Shown: positions 1 to 6,532 of the stretch, piece by piece
How the letters are laid out: the number at the start of each line of letters is the position of its first letter
Numbering within the stretch: the first letter of the stretch is position 1
Program-made: the position numbers and the translations under genes
Assembly (NCBI GenBank): GCA_038230775.1
Contig: JBBRMQ010000031.1
Location: forward strand, 1 to 25,179
Source of the DNA: JBBRMQ01 sp038230775
GTDB taxonomy: Bacteria > Acidobacteriota > Thermoanaerobaculia > Gp7-AA8
DNA: 25,179 nt
Direction: 5' to 3'
Notes under the pieces: model-generated
What the model was told of the DNA's origin: nothing
Seen by the model: only the letters and a program-made list of their open reading frames with translations
Databases searched by the model: none

Positions 1-66
1 AGGACTGAGGACTGAGGACTGAGGACTGAGGACTGAGGACTGAGGACTGAGGACTGAGGACTGAGG
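1..66. repeat. Tandem heptamer array, unit AGGACTG, about 9.4 copies
   Basis: Nine perfect consecutive copies of AGGACTG plus three bases run from the window edge to position 66, so the true array may extend further left. The reverse complement of the same unit is repeated four times at 490-520, on the far side of the four-helix-bundle gene. The two arrays therefore form an inverted pair around that gene. The unperiodic stretch 67-116 lies between the array and the start codon. Confidence 0.97.
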
Positions 67-116
67 TCCGTCTCTACGGTGCGTGGATGATTTGCATGCC
101 GAGGGACAATCGTTGC

Positions 117-524
117 ATGAACAGAGTTAAAAAATTTGAAGATCTGATTGCCTGGCAGAAAGCGCGATCGCTCACCGCGCGTGTTTACTCCATAACGCTC
201 AGCGGGCCATTTCTTACGGATCCCGTCCTGAGCAGGCAGATACGCGGCTCAGCGTTATCTGTCCCGTCGAATATCGCAGAAGGTTTCGAGCGCGCTGGAC
301 GCAGTGAATTCCACCAGTTTCTCTCGATCGCGAAGGGATCGTGCGCCGAGTTGCGAACGCAACTCTATATCGCCGGCGACATCGGCTATATCGGCGAAGA
401 GCCTCTGCAGTCGTTGCTGCGAGATGCGGAAGAAGTCGGACGGATTGTGGGGGGTCTTCGCCGAGCCGTAGCCGCCCAACGAAAACGGGCTCAGTCCTCA
501 GTCCCCAGTCCTCAGTCCTCATGA
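117..524 (+). CDS. Four-helix-bundle protein, S23/23S rRNA intervening-sequence type
   Basis: The protein (135 aa from ATG at 117) carries the hallmarks of the S23-type four-helix-bundle family: the opening KKFEDLIAWQKAR, then QIRGSALSVPSNIAEGFERAGR (centre near residue 60), then a segment resembling FLSIAKGSCAELRTQL and a GYI turn. These small helical proteins are found inside 23S rRNA intervening sequences and as free-standing genes; their biochemical role is poorly known. An in-frame ATG at 87 exists, but the family start matches 117. The last residues (QSSVPSPQSS) are encoded by an inverted heptamer array, so the C-terminal tail is repeat-derived. The stop overlaps the next gene's ATG as ATGA at 521-524. 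Gene plus flanking inverted arrays looks like one inserted unit. Family assignment is confident; function is not. Confidence 0.9.
   Translation: MNRVKKFEDLIAWQKARSLTARVYSITLSGPFLTDPVLSRQIRGSALSVPSNIAEGFERAGRSEFHQFLSIAKGSCAELRTQLYIAGDIGYIGEEPLQSLLRDAEEVGRIVGGLRRAVAAQRKRAQSSVPSPQSS
490..520. repeat. Inverted heptamer array, unit CTCAGTC, four copies
   Basis: Four consecutive heptamers (CTCAGTC, CTCAGTC, CCCAGTC, CTCAGTC) plus CTC end one base before the ATG of the next gene. The unit is the reverse complement of GACTGAG, a rotation of the array unit at 1-66. The array is translated as the tail of the four-helix-bundle protein. Confidence 0.95.
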
Positions 525-1027
525 AGCGTTTCGTCGAATGGGATCAACTGGAAGTCCGCGTCAACGGCGACAAGCTGAACGCGATGATGGCTTCCTACGC
601 CGTACCGCCCATCGAGCGTCTGCACCTTCACTTTCAGAACGGACTGCTGCGCGTGAGCGGGTCGATTCGCAAATTCATCAGCGTGCCGTTCAGTGTCGAC
701 ATCACCGAGATCCGCGCCACCGGCAAGACTGTTCGCGTCCCGCTCCACACCGCCTCGGCATTCGGCGGCATCCCCATTCCGCAGTTCCTTTTCGGCCTCA
801 TGAAGAGCCGTCTGCCTGCCGCGCTGGTGGGTTACGAAGAGCCTTCGACGCTCGTCGTGTCGTTGGATCGCTTCTTGCCAGCCTTTGTTGACGCAGAGGT
901 CCAGAGAATCTGGATCGTCGATGGTGGACTGGCCGTCACGCTTGGACGCGGCGGCGCCGACGTTCCCACCAAACCGGAGGAAACCAATGGATCAGACACC
1001 GAACGAGGCGTCGGCGTCGCACGATGA
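521..1027 (+). CDS. Hypothetical protein (168 aa), mostly beta-rich
   Basis: I do not recognise this protein with certainty. It begins MKRFVEWDQLEV and shows alternating hydrophobic patterns typical of beta strands (LHLHFQNGLLRVSGSI, VPFSVDITEI, GKTVRVPLH), then a helical segment FLFGLMKSRLPAAL and a final strand pair (IWIVDGGLAVTL). No signal peptide or transmembrane helix is evident. The arrangement is loosely reminiscent of DUF2993/LmeA-type lipid-binding proteins, which is only a guess. The ATG overlaps the upstream stop as ATGA. The 3' end overlaps the next gene by 41 nt, so the two are probably co-transcribed and coupled. The last 20 or so residues are low in complexity. Confidence 0.75.
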   Translation: MKRFVEWDQLEVRVNGDKLNAMMASYAVPPIERLHLHFQNGLLRVSGSIRKFISVPFSVDITEIRATGKTVRVPLHTASAFGGIPIPQFLFGLMKSRLPAALVGYEEPSTLVVSLDRFLPAFVDAEVQRIWIVDGGLAVTLGRGGADVPTKPEETNGSDTERGVGVAR

Positions 1028-1490
1028 CGCGCCGGTCGTCGTGACGCGCGATCGCGCGACGCGGTTCTACGACCGCATCCGCAAATCGATCCACTCCTAC
1101 GTCGAGAACAAGGGCAGCGCCGTCGAGAAGACCGCCGAATACCTGCTGCTCGTTCCCGACGTCTTCATTCTGTTATGGCGCCTGGTGAACGATTCCCGCG
1201 TCACCGGGAAAGACAAGGTCCTTCTCGGCAGCGGCCTCGCGTACTTCATCTTTCCGTTCGACCTCATTCCCGAGGCGCTGGTGGGACCGATCGGGTACCT
1301 CGATGATCTCGTGCTCGCCGTCTACATCCTGCACAAGGTCCTGACCGGCACGGGTGAAGAGGTGGTGCGCGAACACTGGAGCGGCAGCGAAGACGTCCTG
1401 GCCATGATCCAGCGCGTCCTCGGCGCCGCCGACTCGCTGATCGGCAGCGACATGTTCGGCAAGGTCAAGAAGATGGTGCGTCGGGACTGA
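987..1490 (+). CDS. DUF1232 (YkvA-like) membrane-associated protein
   Basis: The 167-aa protein contains the DUF1232 signature: a hydrophobic helix leading into FPFDLIPEAL (about residues 89-98) and GYLDDLVLA (103-111). A preceding hydrophobic segment EYLLLVPDVFILLWRLV lies at about 51-67. Members of this family are small membrane-associated proteins of unknown function. The start at 987 is chosen because GGAGG lies at 976-980, six bases upstream, and because the domain begins shortly after. It overlaps the previous gene by 41 nt in another frame. A composite palindromic element begins three bases after its stop. Confidence 0.85.
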   Translation: MDQTPNEASASHDDAPVVVTRDRATRFYDRIRKSIHSYVENKGSAVEKTAEYLLLVPDVFILLWRLVNDSRVTGKDKVLLGSGLAYFIFPFDLIPEALVGPIGYLDDLVLAVYILHKVLTGTGEEVVREHWSGSEDVLAMIQRVLGAADSLIGSDMFGKVKKMVRRD

Positions 1491-1493
1491 TCT

Positions 1494-1597
1494 GCGCGAC
1501 TTCGTCGCGCGTTGACGGTTGTCGGTGATCGGTTGTCAGACACGCGTTTGTACAGCCTTTGACAACTGACAACTGACAACGCGACGCCACGCGTCGC
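1494..1597. repeat. Composite palindromic repeat element, copy 1, at a convergent junction
   Basis: The parts in order are: a perfect 7-bp-stem hairpin GCGCGAC-TTC-GTCGCGC (1494-1510); four heptamers of the type GTTGTCG (1511-1538: GTTGACG, GTTGTCG, GTGATCG, GTTGTCA); a 21-nt spacer; three inverted heptamers TGACAAC (1560-1580); and a second 7-bp-stem hairpin GCGACGC-CAC-GCGTCGC (1581-1597). It fills the gap between two convergent stops at 1490 and 1601. The same architecture recurs at 5382-5490. Confidence 0.93.
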
Positions 1598-1600
1598 AGG

Positions 1601-2797
1601 TCAAGAAGGAGCGACGCCGATATATCTCGCTCTCGGCCTGATGATTTCGTCGCGCGAATACTGCTCGATGGCATGACCGATCCATCCCATCGTCCGGCCT
1701 AACGCGAAGAGCGTCAGCGCCGAACCGCGCTGCAGCTTCAATACGCGCGACAGAACGACCAGTGCGAAATCGATCGTCGCCCTCTCGCCCAGCAGCTCCT
1801 CGGCTGACGCGACGACACGAAGGGCAAAAACGAGTTCGGCGGAGCGCAAGGATCTCTTCCGCACTTCCTCCAGCAGGTAAGCGGCCCGCGGATCGCCTCC
1901 GGGATACAGCGGATGGCCGAACCCGTAGACCGGCTCGCCTCGGCGAAGGCGGTCGCTGAGTGCTGCCCGGATGTCCGTGGCGTTGCGCACATCGTCGAGC
2001 ATCGTCTCGATCCGCGCGCTCATGCCGCCGTGCTTGACGCCTTCCATCGCACCCAGGCCGGCGAGGACAACGGCATAAGGATTCGAGCCTGCCGACGCCA
2101 CGCAGCGCGCGGTGAACGCCGAGACGTTCAGCTCGTGATCGGCGCAGAGAATCAGCGCCTGACGGATGAGATCCGCCGCGTGTTTCTCACGCGGCGCCCA
2201 CTTGCGCTGCAGCGTCTCTTCCACCGTCGGTGCGAGATCGGCGGTATCCGCTGCGACGCTGGCGAGGAGATTGACGATGCGCCAGCCCGTCTGGGCGACC
2301 GCACGCGGGCGAAGGTCGTAAGCCAGCGGATCGCGCGCTGCGACCAGAGGCAGAATCGATTCCGCGCGGTTGGCAAAGGGAAGCGCATCGGTGACCTTGC
2401 CGCCGGCAACGACATGCAGCGGTGTGGAAGCGAATCCGGCAACGTCGAAGGTGCCGCTCCATAGCAGCGACGCGACTTCCTCGATCGACCGGCTGCGGGC
2501 AAGTTCCGTGACATCGTGCCCGCGGTAGTAGAGCCGGTCGTCCGCGATGAGCGTGATCGCCGACTCGAGGACAGGCACGCCCCAGTGCAACGCGCGCTCG
2601 GCCAATCGCGCCGGATCCTTTCGCTGCTCGGCCCGGCCGCGCAGTCGTTCGACATCGTCCGACGAGTAACGGTGGTCACGCGAAGAGCCCGGCACGGACG
2701 ACGACCGGACCAATCCGCGGCTGACGTACGCATACAAGGTCGCGCGCGTGATTCCGAGGCGCTCACCGGCTTCCGCCGCGGTCATCCATTCAGACAT
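1601..2797 (-). CDS. Citrate synthase with N-terminal helix-turn-helix (CitA-like)
   Basis: This 398-aa protein joins an excisionase/MerR-type helix-turn-helix (MTAAEAGERLGITRATLYAYV, residues 5-25) and a wing (HRYSSDDVERLRGR, 42-55) to a citrate synthase fold. The active-site signatures are present: HELN (His221), KHGG (His256), GFGHPLYPGGDPR (His295) and IDF (Asp343), ending in GRTMGWIGHAIEQ. It should condense acetyl-CoA or propionyl-CoA with oxaloacetate; which one cannot be told from sequence. The DNA-binding head suggests direct transcriptional feedback. It is transcribed away from a second citrate synthase gene across a 55-bp region holding a perfect inverted repeat that overlaps this gene's start codon. 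No strong Shine-Dalgarno precedes the ATG. Confidence 0.93.
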   Translation of the reverse strand: MSEWMTAAEAGERLGITRATLYAYVSRGLVRSSSVPGSSRDHRYSSDDVERLRGRAEQRKDPARLAERALHWGVPVLESAITLIADDRLYYRGHDVTELARSRSIEEVASLLWSGTFDVAGFASTPLHVVAGGKVTDALPFANRAESILPLVAARDPLAYDLRPRAVAQTGWRIVNLLASVAADTADLAPTVEETLQRKWAPREKHAADLIRQALILCADHELNVSAFTARCVASAGSNPYAVVLAGLGAMEGVKHGGMSARIETMLDDVRNATDIRAALSDRLRRGEPVYGFGHPLYPGGDPRAAYLLEEVRKRSLRSAELVFALRVVASAEELLGERATIDFALVVLSRVLKLQRGSALTLFALGRTMGWIGHAIEQYSRDEIIRPRARYIGVAPS

Positions 2798-2817
2798 ATT
2801 GATTCTTGTATCAATAT
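2796..2817. promoter_or_regulatory. Candidate operator: perfect 8-bp inverted repeat between the citrate synthase genes
   Basis: ATATTGAT and ATCAATAT form perfect arms separated by six bases (TCTTGT). The left arm overlaps the start codon of the minus-strand citrate synthase, and the right arm runs into the -35-like TTGACA of the plus-strand gene. The AT-rich sequence stands out from the GC-rich surroundings. The natural candidate ligand is the helix-turn-helix citrate synthase itself; that link is inference. Confidence 0.6.
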
Positions 2818-2846
2818 TGACAGACTTGACTTATAAAATCTATGTT
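2817..2846 (+). promoter_or_regulatory. Candidate promoter of the plus-strand citrate synthase
   Basis: TTGACA at 2817-2822 and TATGTT at 2841-2846 are separated by 18 bp. Transcription would then begin at about 2853, which is the start codon, so the message may be leaderless. That agrees with the lack of a Shine-Dalgarno. TATAAA at 2832-2837 is an alternative -10 but has no well-spaced -35. Confidence 0.4.
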
Positions 2847-2852
2847 GATGAT

Positions 2853-3908
2853 ATGGGATCTGCTGCCGGACTGGAAGGGGTCGTCGCCGCCGAGACGGCG
2901 CTCAGCCTCGTCGATGGAGAGCGCGGCGAGTTAATCATCGCGGGCTTCCAGGTCGGCGACCTCGCGCCGAAGGCGACATTCGAAGACGTCATCGCGCTGC
3001 TATGCGGGGATTTGCCGCTGCACGGGCTGCGCAACGTCGATCCGCAGGTGATGCGGATGCTGCCGGCGATCGCGTCGCCGATGGACGCGCTACGGATGGC
3101 GGCTGCCGCGATCCCGGCGATCGGCGACGACCGTGAGGATGGCGCAAATCTCGTCGCGAAGTTCCCCACGATCGTCGCGGCGCTCGCCAGACTTCGCAGC
3201 GGCCGCGAGCCCATCACGCCGCGCCACGATCTCGGTCACGCCGCGAACTATCTCTACATGCTCGATGGCCAGGTGCCGGCGGCTCCGCGTGTACGAGCGC
3301 TCGAGACCTATCTCAACACCGTAGTCGACCACGGTCTCAACGCATCGACCTTCACCGCGCGCGTGATCGCGTCGACCGGCTCGGATCTGGTCTCCGCCAT
3401 CACCGGAGCCGTCGGCGCGCTCAAGGGACCGTTGCACGGCGGCGCGCCCGGACCGGCACTCGATATGGTGTTCGAGATCGGCGACGCCGCGCGAGCCGAG
3501 GAGATTCTGCGACGCAAGGTGGAGTCGGGGGAGAAGCTCATGGGCTTCGGCCATCGCGTCTACAAAGTCCGCGACCCTCGCGCCGACGTCCTCGGCGCTG
3601 CGGCAGAGAGACTCTTCAACAACGGCGGAGATCGGAAGCTGTACGACCTCGCGCGTGCCGTCGAGCAGGTCGCGCTCCGCGTGCTGGAAGAGCACAAGCC
3701 GGGCCGGCATCTGCAGACGAACGTCGAGTTCTACACCGCGCTGCTCCTGCACGGCATCGGCCTCGATGTTCCGCTGTTCACGCCGACCTTCGCCGTCAGC
3801 AGGGTGGTCGGGTGGGTCGCGCACGCCCTCGAGCAGCGGCGAGACAACCGGCTCATCCGCCCGCAGTCGCTTTACGTCGGTCCCCGCGGACGCACTTGGG
3901 CCGCATAG
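2853..3908 (+). CDS. Citrate synthase / 2-methylcitrate synthase family protein
   Basis: The 351-aa protein has the full citrate synthase core without an extra domain. Visible signatures are VDHGLNAS (His160), LHGGAP (His195), GFGHRVYKVRDPR (His234) and the C-terminal FTPTFAVSRVVGWVAHALEQ (309-328). The position that usually holds the catalytic Asp (NVDFY in classical enzymes) reads NVEFY, with Glu292. The start at ATG 2853 is the first plausible in-frame ATG beyond the intergenic operator; longer in-frame readings run into the neighbouring gene. It is divergent from the helix-turn-helix citrate synthase, so the pair is probably co-regulated. Substrate preference (acetyl-CoA versus propionyl-CoA) is not decidable here; no prpB or prpD lies nearby. 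Confidence 0.93.
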   Translation: MGSAAGLEGVVAAETALSLVDGERGELIIAGFQVGDLAPKATFEDVIALLCGDLPLHGLRNVDPQVMRMLPAIASPMDALRMAAAAIPAIGDDREDGANLVAKFPTIVAALARLRSGREPITPRHDLGHAANYLYMLDGQVPAAPRVRALETYLNTVVDHGLNASTFTARVIASTGSDLVSAITGAVGALKGPLHGGAPGPALDMVFEIGDAARAEEILRRKVESGEKLMGFGHRVYKVRDPRADVLGAAAERLFNNGGDRKLYDLARAVEQVALRVLEEHKPGRHLQTNVEFYTALLLHGIGLDVPLFTPTFAVSRVVGWVAHALEQRRDNRLIRPQSLYVGPRGRTWAA

Positions 3909-3913
3909 CCGTG

Positions 3914-3963
3914 TGCTGCGCGGGCTCTTAGCCCCGCGACGCAGGCTGAGAGCCGGCGCAGCA
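3914..3963. repeat. Imperfect palindrome after the citrate synthase gene
   Basis: A 20-base arm at 3914-3933 pairs with 3944-3963 with two mismatches around a 10-base loop. The centre of each arm reads GGGCTCTTAGCC or its complement. A near-identical core (GGGCTCTCAGCC) occurs in the palindrome inside the CcmI-like gene at 24866-24905. It begins five bases after the stop and could act as a terminator, although no T-tract follows. Confidence 0.8.
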
Positions 3964-4019
3964 AACAGGCAGTGCTCGTTCACGCGCAACATCGTCGCGC
4001 GGCCATCGTATCTGCATTC

Positions 4020-4289
4020 ATGTTCGGCTTCTTCGCGCTCGTAATGCTCGCTGGCCTTGCCGTCATCGCGTTCCCATTCATCGTGGCTCTGGCCGCGCTG
4101 AAGCTCGCGGTCCGTCTCGTTCTTCTGCCGATCAAGATCCTGCTCCTGCCGTTGATTCTCGTAGCCTTGATCGTGAAGTTCGCGGTACTCTTGGCCGTGG
4201 CAGCGGTCGTGATCGCCTTGCTCATCCCGCTCGCCATCCTCGTCGCCATCTTCGCCGCGCCCTTCTTCATCGCCGCGAACCTGGCGTAG
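4020..4289 (+). CDS. Small hydrophobic membrane protein (89 aa)
   Basis: The product is almost entirely hydrophobic, with about three transmembrane stretches: MFGFFALVMLAGLAVIAFPF, LVLLPIKILLLPLILVALIV, and AVVIALLIPLAILVAIFAAPFFIA. I do not recognise a family. The ATG at 4020 is chosen because the hydrophobic region starts at once; an in-frame GTG at 3972 would add 16 polar residues derived from the preceding palindromic stretch. There is no clear Shine-Dalgarno. It lies 25 bp upstream of the receiver-domain gene and may share its transcript. Confidence 0.6.
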   Translation: MFGFFALVMLAGLAVIAFPFIVALAALKLAVRLVLLPIKILLLPLILVALIVKFAVLLAVAAVVIALLIPLAILVAIFAAPFFIAANLA

Positions 4290-4314
4290 GCGAAGTTCTT
4301 GCTGGCCGGGAGAC

Positions 4315-4683
4315 ATGACTCAATCACGAGCCCTCGTCGTGGACGACGATGATCCGATCCGCACGCTGCTCGCGACGGTCGTCGCACACCAGGGATACGT
4401 CGTGGAGACGGCCAGCGACGGCGAACAGGCGATCCAACGCCTCAACGCCGACGGCTTCTCGCTCGTGCTGCTCGACCTCATGATGCCGCGCGTCGACGGC
4501 TACGCTGTTCTGCAGCACATCCGCCAGTCGAAGCCCGAGCTCCTGCGCTGCACGATCATCGCATCCGCCGTTCCGGAGGAAGAGATCCTGCACCGAGTTG
4601 CGGACCCGGTGTTCAAGATCCATGTGAAGCCATTCGACATGCCGCGCCTGATCGAAGACATCCGCAGCTGTCGCGCCGCCTAA
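4315..4683 (+). CDS. Stand-alone response regulator receiver domain
   Basis: The 122-aa protein is a single CheY-like receiver. It has the acidic cluster VVDDDDP (residues 8-14), the phosphoacceptor Asp54 in LVLLDLMMPRVDGY, and the conserved Lys in HVKPFD near residue 105. No output domain follows, so it would act by protein contact. No histidine kinase gene lies in the window. GGGAG at 4308-4312 precedes the ATG. The stop codon TAA abuts the ATG of the VIT-family gene directly, which implies co-transcription. Confidence 0.92.
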   Translation: MTQSRALVVDDDDPIRTLLATVVAHQGYVVETASDGEQAIQRLNADGFSLVLLDLMMPRVDGYAVLQHIRQSKPELLRCTIIASAVPEEEILHRVADPVFKIHVKPFDMPRLIEDIRSCRAA

Positions 4684-5379
4684 ATGCCGCAGACCCCACA
4701 CGTCGAGCGGCATTTCACATCGAGCGAAGTCGTCCGTGATGTGGTCATCGGCATGTCCGACGGCCTGACGGTGCCCTTCGCGCTGGCCGCAGGGCTGAGC
4801 GGAGCCGTCCAGCAGGCGGGGATCATCGTGACCGCGGGATTGGCCGAAATCGCCGCCGGCGCCATCGCCATGGGTCTCGGCGGCTACCTGGCGGCGAAGA
4901 GCGATGCCGAGCACTACGCTGCGGAAGAAAAAAAAGAGCACCAGGAGATTCGCGAGATCCCGCGCGAGGAGATGCGCGAAGTCGCAGAGATCTTCCGCGA
5001 ATACGGGATGGAGGACGAGCACATCCGTCCGGTCGTGGAAGCGATGAGCCGGAAGCCGAAAGAGTGGGTGGACTTCATGATGCGATTCGAGCTCGGGCTG
5101 GAGAAACCCGATCCGAAGCGCGCGCGCATCAGTGCAGCGGTGATCGCCACGTCGTACGTCGTCGGCGGAATGATCCCCCTCGCGCCGTACATGCTCTTCC
5201 ATGCGGCGCACACCGCGCTCATCATCTCGATCGTCGTGACGCTCATCGCGCTGGCGATCTTCGGACTGGTCAAGGGTCGCTACACGGGCGCACGCCCACT
5301 GAAGAGCGCGTTGCAGACCACGATCACGGGCGGCTTGGCGGCGACGGCGGCGTTTTTGATCGCAAGGGCAATCACATAG
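4684..5379 (+). CDS. VIT1/CCC1-family iron/manganese transporter-like protein
   Basis: The 231-aa protein opens with the family pattern HFTSSEVVRDVVIGMSDGLT (residues 10-29), followed by a transmembrane pair, a charged cytosolic domain rich in Glu and His (AEEKKEHQEIREIPREEMREVAEIF, about 80-104) and three C-terminal membrane helices. VIT/CCC1 proteins move Fe2+ or Mn2+ out of the cytosol, and the Glu-rich insert is the metal-binding part. The start codon follows the receiver gene's stop with no gap. An in-frame longer start is impossible because of that stop. The direction and metal are family-level inferences. A composite repeat element begins three bases after its stop. Confidence 0.9.
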   Translation: MPQTPHVERHFTSSEVVRDVVIGMSDGLTVPFALAAGLSGAVQQAGIIVTAGLAEIAAGAIAMGLGGYLAAKSDAEHYAAEEKKEHQEIREIPREEMREVAEIFREYGMEDEHIRPVVEAMSRKPKEWVDFMMRFELGLEKPDPKRARISAAVIATSYVVGGMIPLAPYMLFHAAHTALIISIVVTLIALAIFGLVKGRYTGARPLKSALQTTITGGLAATAAFLIARAIT

Positions 5380-5381
5380 CT

Positions 5382-5490
5382 GCGCGGCTTCGCCGCGCGT
5401 TATCGGTTTTCGGTTGTCGGTTGTCAAAAAAGGCGGGGGGTCGTGGACAACCGAGCACCGACAACCGACAACGCGCCGCGTCAGCGGCGC
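5382..5490. repeat. Composite palindromic repeat element, copy 2, at a convergent junction
   Basis: It has the same plan as the element at 1494-1597: a perfect hairpin GCGCGGC-TTC-GCCGCGC (5382-5398); four heptamers (5399-5426: GTTATCG, GTTTTCG, GTTGTCG, GTTGTCA); an 18-nt spacer; four inverted heptamers (5445-5472, ending CGACAAC-CGACAAC); and a hairpin GCGCCGC-GTCA-GCGGCGC (5473-5490). The last hairpin contains the stop codon of the minus-strand dehydratase gene. It again separates two convergent genes. Confidence 0.93.
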
Positions 5491-6506
5491 TGATCGTACT
5501 GCTTCGCGTAGTACTCGCGGAATTCGGTGCTGCGCTCCTTGATGCCGCGCCACCACGTCTCGTTGTCCGAGTACCACTTCACCGTGCGCCGCAGCGCGTC
5601 ATCGAAATTTGTGTCGCATTTGAACCCGAGGCGTTCCAGTCTCGAAGAGTCGAGGGAGTAGCGGCGGTCGTGGCCGACTCGGTCGGCGACGCGCTTGATC
5701 AGCGATTCCGGCTTGCCGAGGATCTCGAGAATCTTATGCGTGATCTCGCGATTCTCACGCTCGTTCCCGCCGCCGATGTTGTAGGTCTCGGAGTTCGTTC
5801 CGCGCTCGATGAGGAAGTCGATCGCTCCGCAGTGATCGTCGACGAAGAGCCAGTCGCGAATGTTGCGGCCATCACCATAGAGCGGCAGCGGCTGATCGTC
5901 GATCGCATTGGTGACGAAGAGCGGAATCAGCTTCTCCGGGTATTGCCACGGCCCGAAATTGTTCGACGCGCGCGTGACGATCACCGGCAGGCCGTACGTC
6001 TGCCCGTACGCGTAGGCCATGCGATCGCCTCCGGCCTTGGACGCGGAGTATGGATTGCGGGGATTCAGCGGATCGGTCTCGCGAAAGGAACCTGTTTCGA
6101 TGGAGCCGTAGACCTCGTCCGTCGAGATCTGCACGAAGCGTTTCAGCGTCGTCTTGCGCGCCTGCTCCAGAAGGACGAGCACGCCGTGGACGTCCGTCTC
6201 GATGAAGGTGCCCGCCTCCATCAGCGAGCGATCGACGTGCGTCTCGGCCGCGAAGTTGACGACGACGTCCACGCCGCTGCCATCGACGCCCTTGAACGCT
6301 TCCACGACGTCCGCGGCATTCGCGATGTCGCCCTGCTGAAAACGATAGTTGGGTTTCCCCTCGTACTCGGCGAGATTCTCGCGAATCCCGGCATACGTGA
6401 GTTTGTCGAGGTTGACCACCTGCGCGGCTTCGCCGTATTGGCGGAAGAGGAAACGGATGAAATTCGATCCGATGAAGCCGGCGCCGCCGGTGACGAGATA
6501 CCTCAT
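5481..6506 (-). CDS. rfbB: dTDP-glucose 4,6-dehydratase (RmlB/RfbB)
   Basis: The 341-aa protein is a short-chain dehydrogenase of the extended type. It has the NAD-binding GGAGFIGS (residues 7-14), the catalytic ISTDEVYG (Asp130, Glu131) and the YSASK motif (Tyr153, Lys157), plus the RmlB-type sequences LDKLTYAG and ETHVDRS. It converts dTDP-D-glucose to dTDP-4-keto-6-deoxyglucose, the second step toward dTDP-rhamnose and related sugars. The length matches the family. ATG 6506 places the Rossmann glycine motif at the usual position; an ATG at 6530 would add eight residues and leave two bases to the divergent gene. No rmlA, rmlC or rmlD lies nearby, so the gene is isolated here. Its stop lies within the repeat hairpin. 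Confidence 0.94.
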   Translation of the reverse strand: MRYLVTGGAGFIGSNFIRFLFRQYGEAAQVVNLDKLTYAGIRENLAEYEGKPNYRFQQGDIANAADVVEAFKGVDGSGVDVVVNFAAETHVDRSLMEAGTFIETDVHGVLVLLEQARKTTLKRFVQISTDEVYGSIETGSFRETDPLNPRNPYSASKAGGDRMAYAYGQTYGLPVIVTRASNNFGPWQYPEKLIPLFVTNAIDDQPLPLYGDGRNIRDWLFVDDHCGAIDFLIERGTNSETYNIGGGNERENREITHKILEILGKPESLIKRVADRVGHDRRYSLDSSRLERLGFKCDTNFDDALRRTVKWYSDNETWWRGIKERSTEFREYYAKQYDQRR

Positions 6507-6532
6507 GAGGCGCGGGAGTTTAACATCCATGT

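Noticed and set aside
1..520. CRISPR-like repetition in the heptamer arrays
   Set aside because: The units are 7 bp and directly abutting, with no unique spacers and no cas genes nearby.
1494..1597. Ordinary intrinsic terminator at the convergent junction
   Set aside because: The stems lack a following T-tract on either strand, and the heptamer arrays are not explained by a terminator. A boundary role is kept only as a hypothesis.
3090..4316. Long minus-strand open frame of about 400 codons
   Set aside because: It runs antisense to the citrate synthase and small membrane protein genes, is Arg/Glu-rich as expected from GC-rich shadows, and shows no domain.
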